NCBI GenBank assembly: GCA_016209145.1
Contig: JACQWT010000160.1
Span: forward strand, 1-40,781
DNA length: 40,781 nt
Direction of reading: 5' to 3'
Source: Deltaproteobacteria bacterium
Lineage (GTDB): Bacteria > Myxococcota_A > Polyangia > Polyangiales > Polyangiaceae
Below are positions 21,264-29,009 of the stretch, piece by piece (the stretch's first letter is position 1; each line of letters begins with the position of its first letter). A program made the translations under genes and the position numbers. The notes beneath the pieces were generated by a model. It was not told the origin of the DNA. It was given only the letters and a program-made list of their open reading frames with translations, and made no database searches.

Positions 21264-21808
21264 GACCCTTCCCCGTGATGTTGCCGCAAGGCCGCCCGCG
21301 CGCGCACCAGCAGTTGCTCGACCGCGCCCTCGGAGCAGCCCAAGAGCTCGCCAATCTCGGCGCTCGTCATCTCTTCCATCGTCTTCAGGACCAGCGCGGC
21401 CCGCTGCTCGGGCGGCAGCTCGCCGAGCCAGCGATCGATCTCGCGCAAGGCGGCGCGGGCCTCGGCGGCGAGAAGGCCGTCGAAGCTCGGCTCGCGCGCT
21501 ATCGTTGCCTCCCCGCGCTCGGCCGCCGGCCGGGGGCGGCGGCGCCGCAGCGCGTCGAGGCAGGCGTTGGTGGCAATGCGGTACAGCCAGCTCGAGACGC
21601 TCGCCCGCCCGTCGAACTCCTGACCGCTCAGAGCCTGGAACGCCCGCAGGTAGGCGTCCTGCAGCGCATCCTCGGCGTCGGCGGCGCCACCCATGATGCG
21701 CGCCGCCAGCCGGTAGAGCCGGGCGCTGGTGAGCTCGACGACGGTCCGGAAGGCGGCCCGATCGCCCCGCGCCACGCGTGCTGCCGCCTGCTCCAGTCGT
21801 TCGTCCAC
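21260..21808 (-). CDS. ECF-type RNA polymerase sigma factor
   Basis: A 182-residue sigma factor with only regions 2 and 4, typical of the extracytoplasmic-function group. Region 2 shows AEDALQDAYLRAFQAL and SSWLYRIATNACLDALRRRR. Region 4 shows LPPEQRAALVLK and the helix-turn-helix SAEIGELLGCSEGAVEQLLVRAR. It starts at GTG 21808 with GGAG about 5 nt upstream. It leads a translationally coupled operon with its probable anti-sigma and a periplasmic sensor. These operons usually activate their own promoter, but no conserved promoter could be defined upstream. Confidence 0.9.
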   Translation of the reverse strand: MDERLEQAAARVARGDRAAFRTVVELTSARLYRLAARIMGGAADAEDALQDAYLRAFQALSGQEFDGRASVSSWLYRIATNACLDALRRRRPRPAAERGEATIAREPSFDGLLAAEARAALREIDRWLGELPPEQRAALVLKTMEEMTSAEIGELLGCSEGAVEQLLVRARAALRQHHGEGS

Positions 21809-21991
21809 CTGGCTCCGATTCTCTTGCGCCCATCATCTGCCCGCGCCGCCGGCCGCCGGCAAGGGGCCCGGCGGCCGGCGCTCCCGGCGCTCGGCCGTGG
21901 CTACTCGCGACCCTGGCCGTACCCGTTCACGGCATTTCCGCGCCAGCAAGGACGGCTCGCCGAGTCGGCCGCGATCGCGGCTTACGTCCTC

Positions 21992-22033
21992 GGCCCGGCC
22001 CCTCACGTACAGGCGTACGTTCCGGGCCGGGCC
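21992..22033. terminator. Long GC-rich hairpin downstream of the secreted helical gene
   Basis: GGCCCGGCCC and GGGCCGGGCC pair, with an inner CGTAC/GTACG stem around AGGC. It lies 60 bp past the stop of the minus-strand gene at 22093 and ahead of the ECF sigma gene. A transcription-end or mRNA-protecting hairpin is likely. There is no T-run. Confidence 0.45.
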
Positions 22034-22092
22034 TCCGGGCGCGCTCGCGCTCGCGGCCGCCTGACGAGCCGGCTGGGAGAATGCGTGAACGC

Positions 22093-22575
22093 TTACCCCT
22101 GGCCGCGCTCCTTGGGTCCCTCGCCGCGCTTCTGTTTCCTCGCCTCGCGGACGATCGGCCCGTACTTCTCGCGCGCCTTGTGCCGGATCTCGCGCACGAG
22201 CTCGCGCACCTCGCGCGCCTCCTCCCGCGTAACCGTTCCGTCCGCGGCTGCGTGCTGCGCGGCCTTGCGGATGGCTGCCGCGCCCTTGGCGAAGTCGGCC
22301 TCGATCTCCTGCTTCATCTTGGGCGGCACCTTGCGCCGCTCGAGCGCCTGCTCCAGCCGGGCCTGGGCCTTTGCGAGCCGGGTCTCGACGCGCTCCAAGA
22401 AGAGCTTGCCGTCCATGGGGAAACGCCGTGCCTTGGAACGGCCGTCGGGCGCACGGTCGCCCGGGGCAGGCTGGGCGCTGCCGTCGGGCGCAGGCTGGGC
22501 CCAGGCCGCGGCGGGCACGATGCCCAGGGCGAGAACGATGGCGAAAGAGCGGATCAGGTTTCGTGAAAGCTGCAT
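22093..22575 (-). CDS. Secreted helical protein, Spy-like
   Basis: A 160-residue secreted protein. The signal peptide is clear (LIRSFAIVLALGIVPAAAWAQ), followed by a Pro/Gly/Asp-rich linker and a highly charged helical domain (KLFLERVETRLAKAQARLEQ... and EVRELVREIRHKAREKYG). Charge and length resemble Spy/CpxP-type periplasmic chaperones, but the LTxxQ motifs are missing, so the function is not assigned. ATG 22575 has GGAGG 5 nt upstream. It lies about 280 bp upstream of the ECF operon on the same strand and may belong to the same envelope-stress regulon. Confidence 0.65.
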   Translation of the reverse strand: MQLSRNLIRSFAIVLALGIVPAAAWAQPAPDGSAQPAPGDRAPDGRSKARRFPMDGKLFLERVETRLAKAQARLEQALERRKVPPKMKQEIEADFAKGAAAIRKAAQHAAADGTVTREEAREVRELVREIRHKAREKYGPIVREARKQKRGEGPKERGQG

Positions 22576-22790
22576 GACTACCTCCGGTGTGGTGGGGTTG
22601 CTCGGGGAAGCGGGCGGGTCGTGGGGCCCGCGGCTTGTTGCTCCTCTCACCTGGTAGGACGCACGCCGGGCCGAGATCCCTACGCGGGTGCGGGCGCGCC
22701 GGGGCCGGCCACAGAGGGTGTGCAGCGGAGCGCCGAGCGGCTAGCCTGCATCCGGCCGCGGCCCCGTGCCCGTGCCAGGAGAGCCTCGTG

Positions 22791-23621
22791 ATGAAGCACC
22801 CCCGTCCCGGAGCGTCCCTCTGCCTCGCCGCGCTCGGCCTGGCCAGCAGCAGTTGCAGCCTCTTCGGCCTGGGCGGCGAGCTCGGCGCCGCCGCCTGCCC
22901 GGCCCTGCGGCCGGGCGCGGATCCCTTGGCCATGCGCTACGCGGCCCAGGCCGCGCTCGACGCCAAGGTCAAGACCTTCGTACAGGCGGCTACGGATCTC
23001 GGCGTGGTCTCCGCGCAGATCGAGGCCGAGGCAACCGCCGCCTGTCGCCGGATGGGCCAGGATCTCGGGCTGAGCCCGGCGCAGACGGCGCCGCAGCGCG
23101 GCCACGGCGGCGCCGCCTCGGGCGCTTGCGGCGCGGTGGCGGCGCGCATCAACACTATCCTGCGGCAGGGCGCCAGCGTGCAGGTGACGGTCCAGCCGCC
23201 GGCCTGCCAGGCCAACGCCCAGGCGCGGGCCCGCTGCGCCGGAGCGTGCAACGTGCAGGTCGACGCCCAGTGCCGGGCGAGCTGCGAGGCGCATGCCGAC
23301 GTGCATGGGAGCTGCCAGCCGGCGGTGGTGGCCGTGCGGCCTTCGTCCGGCCTGCCGGCGACCGCCCAGCTCGCCGCGACCCTGCAAGCCAACCTGCCGC
23401 AACTGCTGCACGCCGAGATCACGCTGGGGCGCCGGCTGATCCGCGATGCCCAGGTGGTCGCCCAGATCGGCGCCGAGCTGCCGCGGCTCGTCGGCAACGC
23501 CGGCGCCCAGGCCGTGGCCTGCGTTGGCGCGGCCGCCGACATGGCAGCCTCCGCCTCGGTACGGATCCAGGTCAGTGTCCAGGCCAGTGCCAGCGTGTCG
23601 GGGCAGGTCGGCGTGCAGTAG
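22791..23621 (+). CDS. Cys- and Ala/Val/Ser-rich lipoprotein, unknown function
   Basis: A 276-residue probable lipoprotein: the signal segment LCLAALGLASSSC ends in a lipobox-like cysteine. The mature part has a helical region, then a Cys-rich stretch (ACQANAQARARCAGACNVQ, QCRASCEAHADVHGSC), and ends in an alternating ASASV/QVSVQ tail. Similar Cys/Ala-rich lipoproteins are common in myxobacteria and have no known function. AGGAG lies 9 nt before ATG 22791 and 6 nt before GTG 22788; either could be used. No operon partner is apparent. Confidence 0.6.
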   Translation: MKHPRPGASLCLAALGLASSSCSLFGLGGELGAAACPALRPGADPLAMRYAAQAALDAKVKTFVQAATDLGVVSAQIEAEATAACRRMGQDLGLSPAQTAPQRGHGGAASGACGAVAARINTILRQGASVQVTVQPPACQANAQARARCAGACNVQVDAQCRASCEAHADVHGSCQPAVVAVRPSSGLPATAQLAATLQANLPQLLHAEITLGRRLIRDAQVVAQIGAELPRLVGNAGAQAVACVGAAADMAASASVRIQVSVQASASVSGQVGVQ

Positions 23622-23666
23622 CCGGGCGCAAGTCTCTGGTGCCGCGCGTCCAGAGTTCGGCCAGGG

Positions 23667-23695
23667 TTGCCCAGGTCCGGGTCGCACGCTACAGT
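23667..23695 (+). promoter_or_regulatory. Candidate sigma-70-type promoter of the toxin-antitoxin pair
   Basis: TTGCCC (23667-23672) and TACAGT (23690-23695) are separated by 17 nt. They match the -35 and -10 consensus at four of six positions each. Transcription would start at or next to the antitoxin ATG at 23703, giving an almost leaderless mRNA. Confidence 0.3.
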
Positions 23696-23702
23696 CCTTC
23701 TG

Positions 23703-23969
23703 ATGGTGCAGTCGGCTGAGCCTCTCGTGCGCGCGTCCGGGGACACCGCGCGGCTCGACCCCAGGCGCGACCAGATCCGTGTGTTGCGCAGCCTCGCCGC
23801 TCGCATCGAGCGTGGCGAGCCTCTCTTGCCCGCCGAGCTCGAGAAGGCTGTCGCCAGCGAGCTCGAGGATCGGATCGACATGGAGGCCGCAGACGCCGCG
23901 CAGGCAGAGCCGTGCGAGAGCATCCCGTACGAGCAGGTGCGCAAGGAGCTCGGACTCGACCGACCGTGA
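23703..23969 (+). CDS. Antitoxin of a RelE/ParE-type pair
   Basis: An 88-residue acidic, helical protein with no recognised DNA-binding motif. It is called an antitoxin from its position: its stop overlaps the start of the RelE-type toxin (GTGA), the usual coupling in type II toxin-antitoxin operons. The C-terminal half (PYEQVRKELGL) resembles the end of addiction-module antitoxins that pack against RelE toxins. It would neutralise the toxin by binding. Confidence 0.6.
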   Translation: MVQSAEPLVRASGDTARLDPRRDQIRVLRSLAARIERGEPLLPAELEKAVASELEDRIDMEAADAAQAEPCESIPYEQVRKELGLDRP

Positions 23970-24223
23970 AATACGAGCTGCGCATCAGGCCCGCCGCGCG
24001 GCGCGCGCTGGAAGCCCTTCCGCGTCAGGCGCTGTCGAGGGTAGACGGGAAGATCCTGGCACTCGCCGGTGAGCCTCGGCCGCACGGGTGTGGGAAGCTG
24101 GCGGGGTCGGCCGATCGGTACCGGATCCGCGTCGGCGAATGGCGAGTTGTCTACGCCATCGACGATCCCGCTGGGGTGGTCTCAGTGTTGGCCGTCGGCC
24201 ATCGTCGCGAAGTCTACCGATAG
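23966..24223 (+). CDS. RelE/ParE-family toxin
   Basis: An 85-residue protein with the compact RelE fold pattern: YELRIRPAARRALEALP, then KLAGSADRYRIRVGEWRVVYAID, ending HRREVYR. RelE toxins cut mRNA at the ribosome. The conserved Arg residues and the final HRRxxYR segment fit active family members. GTG 23966 overlaps the antitoxin stop by 4 bp. Low homology to ParE cannot be excluded from sequence alone. Confidence 0.85.
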   Translation: MKYELRIRPAARRALEALPRQALSRVDGKILALAGEPRPHGCGKLAGSADRYRIRVGEWRVVYAIDDPAGVVSVLAVGHRREVYR

Positions 24224-24334
24224 GCTCGGTTCCCTCTGCCCGCCAGGGCTGTCTCGGCCCCGTCGAATATGAGAACATCGTGCAAGAGGGCCCATCCCTC
24301 GAGTCCCGGCAGCTCCGCCCGGCACACCAGCCGC

Positions 24335-25078
24335 ATGGCCCATCGCCCGCGCCCGTCCTGGCTCTGCGCCGCCCTGCTGGGGCTCGGCGGCGGCGCGTCT
24401 TGCGGCGGCGGGCAGCCCTCGACCGGAGGCCTCAGCCAAGGCGGGGTGCAGGCGGCCTTTGCCGCGGCCATGCCCGAGGTGGAGCGCTGCTTGCGCGCCG
24501 GCCGCGCGCGGCTGCCGTACCTCGGTGGCGACATCGAGGCGCTCGTGGAGATCGACGAGCAGGGACGAGCCACGGGCGCCTACCTCGGCAGATCCACGCT
24601 CGGCGACGAGCAGGTCGAGGAGTGCATCCTGGAGGCGTACCGCTCCCGGCCCTGGCCGCGGCCGGTCGGCGGCAAGACGGGACAGGCGCGCCAGGGCTAC
24701 TCCTTCGGCGCGGCCCCGGACCAACCTGCACCGCTCGACTGGAAGCCCGACGCCCTGGCGGCGGCCATGGAGGAAGAGGCGCGGCGGGAGCGGGCCGAGG
24801 CCGGCCACGACGGCGGGCCCGACGCCGCGACGGCGGCTCCTTCCTCGCCCTTCGCCGAGCTCGTGGCCAAGCTCGGCCGCTGCCGGACCGAGCCAGGTGC
24901 CGGCCGGATCGAGATCACCATGTACCTCGATGAGGACGGCATGGTCCAGTCGGTCGGTCTCGCCACCTCGGACGCGCGCTCCCGGGCGGCCCTGGGCTGC
25001 ATCGCCATGGTGGTCAAGACCACGAGCTTCCCCTCTCCCGGAAACCAGATCGCCAAGGTCACGATGGGGATCGAATGA
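24335..25078 (+). CDS. AgmX/PglI-like domain lipoprotein
   Basis: A 247-residue lipoprotein: the signal ALLGLGGGASC ends in a lipobox. The main domain carries the AgmX/PglI C-terminal pattern VERCLRAGRARLPYLGGD, then EIDEQGRAT and STLGDEQVEECILEAYRSRPWP. A degenerate repeat may follow (KLGRCRTEPGAGRIEITMYLDEDG...CIAMVV). In myxobacteria this domain is linked with gliding and envelope machinery, but the individual function is unknown. ATG 24335 gives the normal signal peptide. It overlaps the HEAT-repeat gene (ATGA) and is the first gene of a three-gene membrane operon. Confidence 0.75.
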   Translation: MAHRPRPSWLCAALLGLGGGASCGGGQPSTGGLSQGGVQAAFAAAMPEVERCLRAGRARLPYLGGDIEALVEIDEQGRATGAYLGRSTLGDEQVEECILEAYRSRPWPRPVGGKTGQARQGYSFGAAPDQPAPLDWKPDALAAAMEEEARRERAEAGHDGGPDAATAAPSSPFAELVAKLGRCRTEPGAGRIEITMYLDEDGMVQSVGLATSDARSRAALGCIAMVVKTTSFPSPGNQIAKVTMGIE

Positions 25079-25896
25079 GCTGCGGCGTACGCAGAAGCTG
25101 GATGGCGGCCCTCGGCGCCGCGCTGCTGCTCCTTGCCGGCAGCGCCCGCGCGGCCGAGAGCATCGCCGAGCTCAAGGAAAAGCTGCTCAAGCACGAGGAC
25201 TTCCGGGTGCGCACCCAGGCCGCGCTGGCCCTGGGCGCGACGGCCAGCCCCGAGGCCGTCGATCCCCTCTGCCAGGGGCTGGGCGACGGCACCGACACGG
25301 TGCGCGCGGCGGCGGCGGCCGCGCTCGGCAAGCTGCAGCGGGGCGGGCTCGACTGCTTGCGGGCCAGGCTCGACAAGGAGAGCGACGAGAACGTCCGCAA
25401 GATGATCAAGAAGGCCATCCTGCTCATCGAGCAGGCCGCGGCCGGGCCGGCGATCACGGCCAGCACCAAGTACTACCTGGCCGTTGCCACTACCGTGGAC
25501 CGGACGGCCCGCGAAGAGAGCGAGGTCGACGCGCTGGTGCGCGCCGTGCTGGCCGAGCAGGCGGCGACGCTGGCCGGCTGCGCGCTGGCGCCGCGCGAGG
25601 AGACGCCGGAGCAGGCGCGCAAGCGGCTGCGCCCCCACCCGCAGGTGCTAGGCATGCTCCTCGCCCCCGAGGTCTTCACTCCCGAGTACGGCGACGGACA
25701 GCTCACGGTGCGCGTCGAGCTGCGCATAAGCGGCCACCCCGAGGGTGCGGCCATGGGAAGCGTACAGCGCTCGCGCACCGCGGCGGGCGTGCCCGACCGG
25801 GACGTGGCCAAGGAGAACGATCTCATCCGCGCCACCACGCGCGACGCATGGGCGCACTTCGCCCAGCTTCTGGCGCAGATGTCGCAGGCCGACTAG
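25075..25896 (+). CDS. Secreted HEAT-repeat protein
   Basis: A 273-residue exported protein with signal peptide LGAALLLLAGSARA. The N-terminal half contains HEAT-type helical repeats (LLKHEDFRVRTQAALALG, LGDGTDTVRAAAAAALGKLQ, LDKESDENVRKMIKKAI), which serve as protein-binding scaffolds. The C-terminal half has no recognised domain. Its ATG overlaps the upstream lipoprotein stop by 4 bp, and a HAMP-domain membrane protein follows 30 bp later, so all three are likely co-expressed. Confidence 0.75.
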   Translation: MSCGVRRSWMAALGAALLLLAGSARAAESIAELKEKLLKHEDFRVRTQAALALGATASPEAVDPLCQGLGDGTDTVRAAAAAALGKLQRGGLDCLRARLDKESDENVRKMIKKAILLIEQAAAGPAITASTKYYLAVATTVDRTAREESEVDALVRAVLAEQAATLAGCALAPREETPEQARKRLRPHPQVLGMLLAPEVFTPEYGDGQLTVRVELRISGHPEGAAMGSVQRSRTAAGVPDRDVAKENDLIRATTRDAWAHFAQLLAQMSQAD

Positions 25897-25926
25897 GAGC
25901 GTGAGCCGCAAGACCGAGGAGCCCCG

Positions 25927-26727
25927 ATGAAACAAGCACCGCCGCCGTCCTCTCCGCGCCAGCGCCGGCGCCTGCGCAACTTCCTGCTCGATCGGCGCTT
26001 GCAGCTCAAGTACGCGGGCTACCTCGTGGCCGTCGCGGCCCTGGTGGGCCTCGGGCTGGGGCTGCTCCTGTGGCGCACGAGCCGCTCGCTCGTCGCCCAG
26101 AGCCACCAGACGCTCGAGCAGGGCCGGCAGGCCGTGGCCCTCGGCCGGCGTGTGGCCGAGGAGAGCCGCAAGGTCGGCCTCGTCGTCAAGATGAGCATCA
26201 CCCGGGCCTACGGCGACGCGCCGGAGCTCGCGGCGAGCTTCGCCCAGGACAGCGCCAAGCAAGAGGCGCTGCTGGCCGAGCAAGAGGGTGCGCTGGAGGC
26301 GCAGGCCGCCTCGCTCGCGCAGCGAGCACAGGAGCTAGGGCGCGAGCAGCGCACGATGCTTGCCACGCTCGTCGCCTCGTTCGCGCTGCTGGTCGTGGCC
26401 ATCGGCCTGGGCGGCATAGTGGTCACGCACAAGGTGGCCGGGCCGGTGCTCAAGATGACGCGCCAGATCCGCGAGCTGGGCGCCGGAAGCTGGCGCGTCC
26501 CGGACCCTCTGCGGCGCGGCGACGAGCTCGGCGGCTTCTTCGCCGCATTCGAGCAGACGGTGCGCGCGCTGCGCGCCGAGCGCGAGGAGCAGGTCGCGGC
26601 GATCGAGGCTTCGCTGGCGGAGCTTCGGGGCAAGATTGAGCCCGCCGAGCTGGAGCCTCTGGCGCGGCTCGCCGCCGACATGAAGCGGGCCATCGCGCCG
26701 GAGGTGGCTCCCCAAGAGGTGCCGTGA
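25927..26727 (+). CDS. HAMP-domain membrane protein without an output domain
   Basis: A 266-residue protein with a membrane segment near residues 30-50, a coiled-coil-prone outer region and a second segment near 140-165 (LVASFALLVVAIGLGGIVV). A HAMP domain follows (VTHKVAGPVLKMTRQIRELG), then helices (GGFFAAFEQTVRALRAEREEQ). No kinase, cyclase or methyl-accepting signalling domain follows, so it may transmit a signal to a separate partner. GAGGAG lies upstream of ATG 25927. It completes the AgmX/HEAT/HAMP operon. Confidence 0.75.
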   Translation: MKQAPPPSSPRQRRRLRNFLLDRRLQLKYAGYLVAVAALVGLGLGLLLWRTSRSLVAQSHQTLEQGRQAVALGRRVAEESRKVGLVVKMSITRAYGDAPELAASFAQDSAKQEALLAEQEGALEAQAASLAQRAQELGREQRTMLATLVASFALLVVAIGLGGIVVTHKVAGPVLKMTRQIRELGAGSWRVPDPLRRGDELGGFFAAFEQTVRALRAEREEQVAAIEASLAELRGKIEPAELEPLARLAADMKRAIAPEVAPQEVP

Positions 26728-26795
26728 CCTGCGACCGATCGAGCGTGGTCCGTGCTGACGGAACAGGCGCCCGAGCCGCGCCGGCCCGAACGTCG

Positions 26796-26981
26796 TCAGT
26801 CCCCTACGATCGGGCGAATCTCGTAGGTGTCGAGCGCGTGCTCGAAGCTCAGCGTGCCCGGCTCGTAGGCGCCGGCGCCGAGCGGCTCTTCCACTCGGCC
26901 TCCGTCCACCTCGGTGACGAAAACCAGGTTTCCCTCTCTCTCCTCGAGGTGGGCATCGTGGAACGGTATCTCGTAGTGCCC
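26796..26981 (-). pseudogene. Out-of-frame coding tail downstream of the kinase
   Basis: In a different frame from the kinase, 26981 to 26796 reads as about 61 residues with high third-position GC (starting GHYEIPFHDAHLEEREGN, then VFVTEVDGG, and ending IRPIVGD before a TGA). The kinase's own frame over the same bases gives a random Arg/Ser-rich peptide. This suggests the kinase once continued in this frame, or that a separate domain was joined by a deletion near 26981-26993. The tail domain is not recognised. Confidence 0.5.
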
Positions 26982-27871
26982 GTGCGAAACCGCTCCCGCG
27001 GGTGCAGCGCCAGCGCCTTCTGGCAGACCGCCTCGAGCCCGTCGGACACCTGCGCGCCGAGCCTTCGCGGTGTCGGCCGCTCGGCGCTCGTCGCCGGGAC
27101 CATGAGGGCGAACGCGTTCTCGCCCTCGAGCGGCGGCCTTCCCGAGACGAGCTCGGCGACAATCAGGCCCATGGCGTGCACGTCCGTCCACGGACCGGTC
27201 GCGCCGTACTTCTCGGAGAGGAACTGCTCGGGCGCGCCGTACCACGGCGAGAATGGCTTGAAGCCGGTCGCGGTCCGGGTCGCGAGCTGCGTGGCGCGCT
27301 CGCCCTCCTGCATCGCCTTGGCGATGCCGAAGTCGAGCACCTTGAGGCGCGTGCCCTGTCGCTCGTTCGCCAGGAACAGGTTCTGCGGCTTGATGTCCCG
27401 GTGGGCGATGCCCCGCTCGTGGGCGGCCGCCAGCGCCTCGATGGCCGGCCGGAGCAAGGCCAGAGCGTCGGCCTCGGCCCAGGGCCCGAGTCCGCTCTGC
27501 CAGCGCTCGTCGATGACCGCGCGAAGCTCGCGGCCATCGAGCCACTCGAGCACCAGGTAGGGGACCGCCGCGCCGCCCGGCCGCTCGATCTCGCCGATAT
27601 CGTAGACCCGCACGATGGACAGGTGCGCCGTGCCGAGCTTGGCCAGGAGCTTGCCCTCGGTGCGGAACTGCCCGAGGAAGAGCCGGCGCGCGTCGGCCGT
27701 GAAGTGTGCCGGGACCTTGAGGCACTTGAGCGCGACCGCCACTTCCAGGTCGAGGTGAAAGCCTCGATACACCACACCAAAGCCGCCCTCCCCCACCAGG
27801 GCATCGACGCGGTACTTGCCGGCCACCGTCTCCCCGGTCAGCCCGAAGACGTCCTCTGCCCCGGCGCCCAT
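26849..27871 (-). CDS. Ser/Thr protein kinase with a frameshifted C terminus
   Basis: A eukaryotic-type kinase of about 340 residues as annotated. All catalytic motifs are intact: glycine loop GEGGFG (27-32), ATP-anchoring Lys49 in VALKC, HRDIKPQNLF with catalytic Asp159, DFGIAK (180-185) and APE (213-215). After the catalytic domain (LHPRERF) the annotated frame becomes a random Arg/Ser-rich tail, while another frame stays coding-like (26796-26981). No membrane segment or sensor domain is visible in either frame. ATG 27871 is chosen because the kinase homology begins directly after it; there is no good ribosome binding site. It converges with the HAMP gene. Confidence 0.82.
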   Translation of the reverse strand: MGAGAEDVFGLTGETVAGKYRVDALVGEGGFGVVYRGFHLDLEVAVALKCLKVPAHFTADARRLFLGQFRTEGKLLAKLGTAHLSIVRVYDIGEIERPGGAAVPYLVLEWLDGRELRAVIDERWQSGLGPWAEADALALLRPAIEALAAAHERGIAHRDIKPQNLFLANERQGTRLKVLDFGIAKAMQEGERATQLATRTATGFKPFSPWYGAPEQFLSEKYGATGPWTDVHAMGLIVAELVSGRPPLEGENAFALMVPATSAERPTPRRLGAQVSDGLEAVCQKALALHPRERFRTGTTRYRSTMPTSRRERETWFSSPRWTEAEWKSRSAPAPTSRAR

Positions 27872-28294
27872 CGCGGCGGAGCGTAGCCTGCGGCGGCGCA
27901 AGGTGTCCAGGGCGGGCGCCGCCCGAGTCGCCGAGGCTCGTGCGCCGCGCGGGCGTCGAGACGGAGTCCAAAGCGTGGGCGGTGTGGAGTGCGGTGCGCC
28001 TGAGCTGGTGCGAGCGCCCTCGGCCAAGCAGAGCTCGTGCCTGCTGTCGCCGAGGTGATGCTGGCGTTGGCCGGCGGCAACACGGGGTGCCAATGAACTC
28101 GTCCACGGGCCAGTCTGGCCAACACCCGCTCGCCAACCTCGTGATTTCCTTCTTGCTCCCGCTTGGCTGGATCGCACAACATGGGGCCATGTCGACCTTG
28201 GCCCGGCGGACTCCTGGACGGCACTTGGCCAGGGCAGGCACCGTCCTCTCGGGCCCTACCGGGCTTGCTTTCGCCAGCCGCAGGAAAGCGCCAA
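27872..28294. other. Divergent intergenic region
   Basis: These 423 bp separate the kinase (minus) from the DUF4258-like toxin candidate (plus). The only structure I note is a small palindrome, GGCCAGTCTGGCC, at 28108-28120. Frames reading through it look like shadows. Both flanking promoters should lie here but no consensus is obvious. Confidence 0.5.
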
Positions 28295-28615
28295 ATGACC
28301 GGCGACCTTCTCTTCGAGGTTCCCACGCCACTTGGTTTCTCGGTGCGATGTACCCGGGCGTACTGGGAGTTCATCCTGACCTACAAGCATCCAGTTCTTC
28401 GGGGCCGGGAGCAGGACATCGAGCGGGTGCTGCGCGATCCCGACGAGGTGCGCCGCAGCCGCAAGGATCCCGACGTCCTTCTCTTCTACCGAGCGGTGAC
28501 GCCGCGCTGGCTGTGCGCCGTCGCCCGCCGCGAGGACGGCAGCGGCTTCTTGATCACGGCGTATCCGACGGACACAATCAAGATGGGACGAACGGTATGG
28601 ACAAGATCAAGGTGA
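28295..28615 (+). CDS. DUF4258-like small protein, probable toxin
   Basis: A 106-residue protein with the pattern YWEFILTYKHPVLRGRE, LRDPDEVRRSRKDPDVLLFYR, WLCAVARR and GFLITAYPTDTIK. Such proteins (annotated as DUF4258-like or unnamed) are common in cyanobacteria and deltaproteobacteria and nearly always sit next to a DUF2283 gene, as here. The short length, small partner and overlap suggest a toxin-antitoxin pair with a compact RelE/barnase-like nuclease fold. That function is inferred, not shown. AGGAAAG precedes the ATG. Confidence 0.65.
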   Translation: MTGDLLFEVPTPLGFSVRCTRAYWEFILTYKHPVLRGREQDIERVLRDPDEVRRSRKDPDVLLFYRAVTPRWLCAVARREDGSGFLITAYPTDTIKMGRTVWTRSR

Positions 28616-28818
28616 TTCACGATGGCGTCGGTCACACGCTGACGGTTTGGTTCGACGATCCGGGCAAGGAGCACGTCTGCGAGGAGACCGCGGACGAAGT
28701 CATCCTCATGAAAGACGTCTCTGGCCGGGTCATCGGCTTCGAGCTCCTGCACTACCGGCCGGCCGCGGCGGCCGGAACCGGCCTGACGGTCGAGACCGTC
28801 GTGCAGGCGCAGCCATAG
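28597..28818 (+). CDS. DUF2283 protein, probable antitoxin
   Basis: A 73-residue protein with the DUF2283 pattern: TVWFDDPGKEHVCEE, ILMKDVSGRVIGFE, LLHY. It overlaps the preceding gene by 19 bp, consistent with coupled expression. DUF2283 proteins are regularly adjacent to DUF4258-like genes and are assumed to be the antidote. A short Ala/Gly-rich tail follows the domain. Confidence 0.75.
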   Translation: MDKIKVIHDGVGHTLTVWFDDPGKEHVCEETADEVILMKDVSGRVIGFELLHYRPAAAAGTGLTVETVVQAQP

Positions 28819-28831
28819 GAAACCCACGTGC

Positions 28832-28981
28832 GTGAGAACTTGCGGGCGTGGCGCGACCGGCGGCGGTTCCAACTACGAGGAGGCACGCGGTGCCGCGAGC
28901 AGCGCGGACTTCGTGGACAAGATCCGACTCGCGAAGAAGGAGCTCAGGGAGGCGCACTTCTGGCTGCGAGTCGTGCAGGGC
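28832..28981 (+). pseudogene. Four-helix-bundle (S23-type) protein fragment
   Basis: About 50 residues match the central part of four-helix-bundle/S23-type proteins: SNYEEARGAASSADFVDKIR, then AKKELREAHFWLRVV. The expected N-terminal helix and C-terminal helix are missing, and no start codon with a ribosome binding site is evident. It is probably the remnant of a small accessory gene left after deletion. Confidence 0.6.
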
Positions 28982-29009
28982 TCCAGTCCGCCAGTGGGCC
29001 GGCCCGTCG

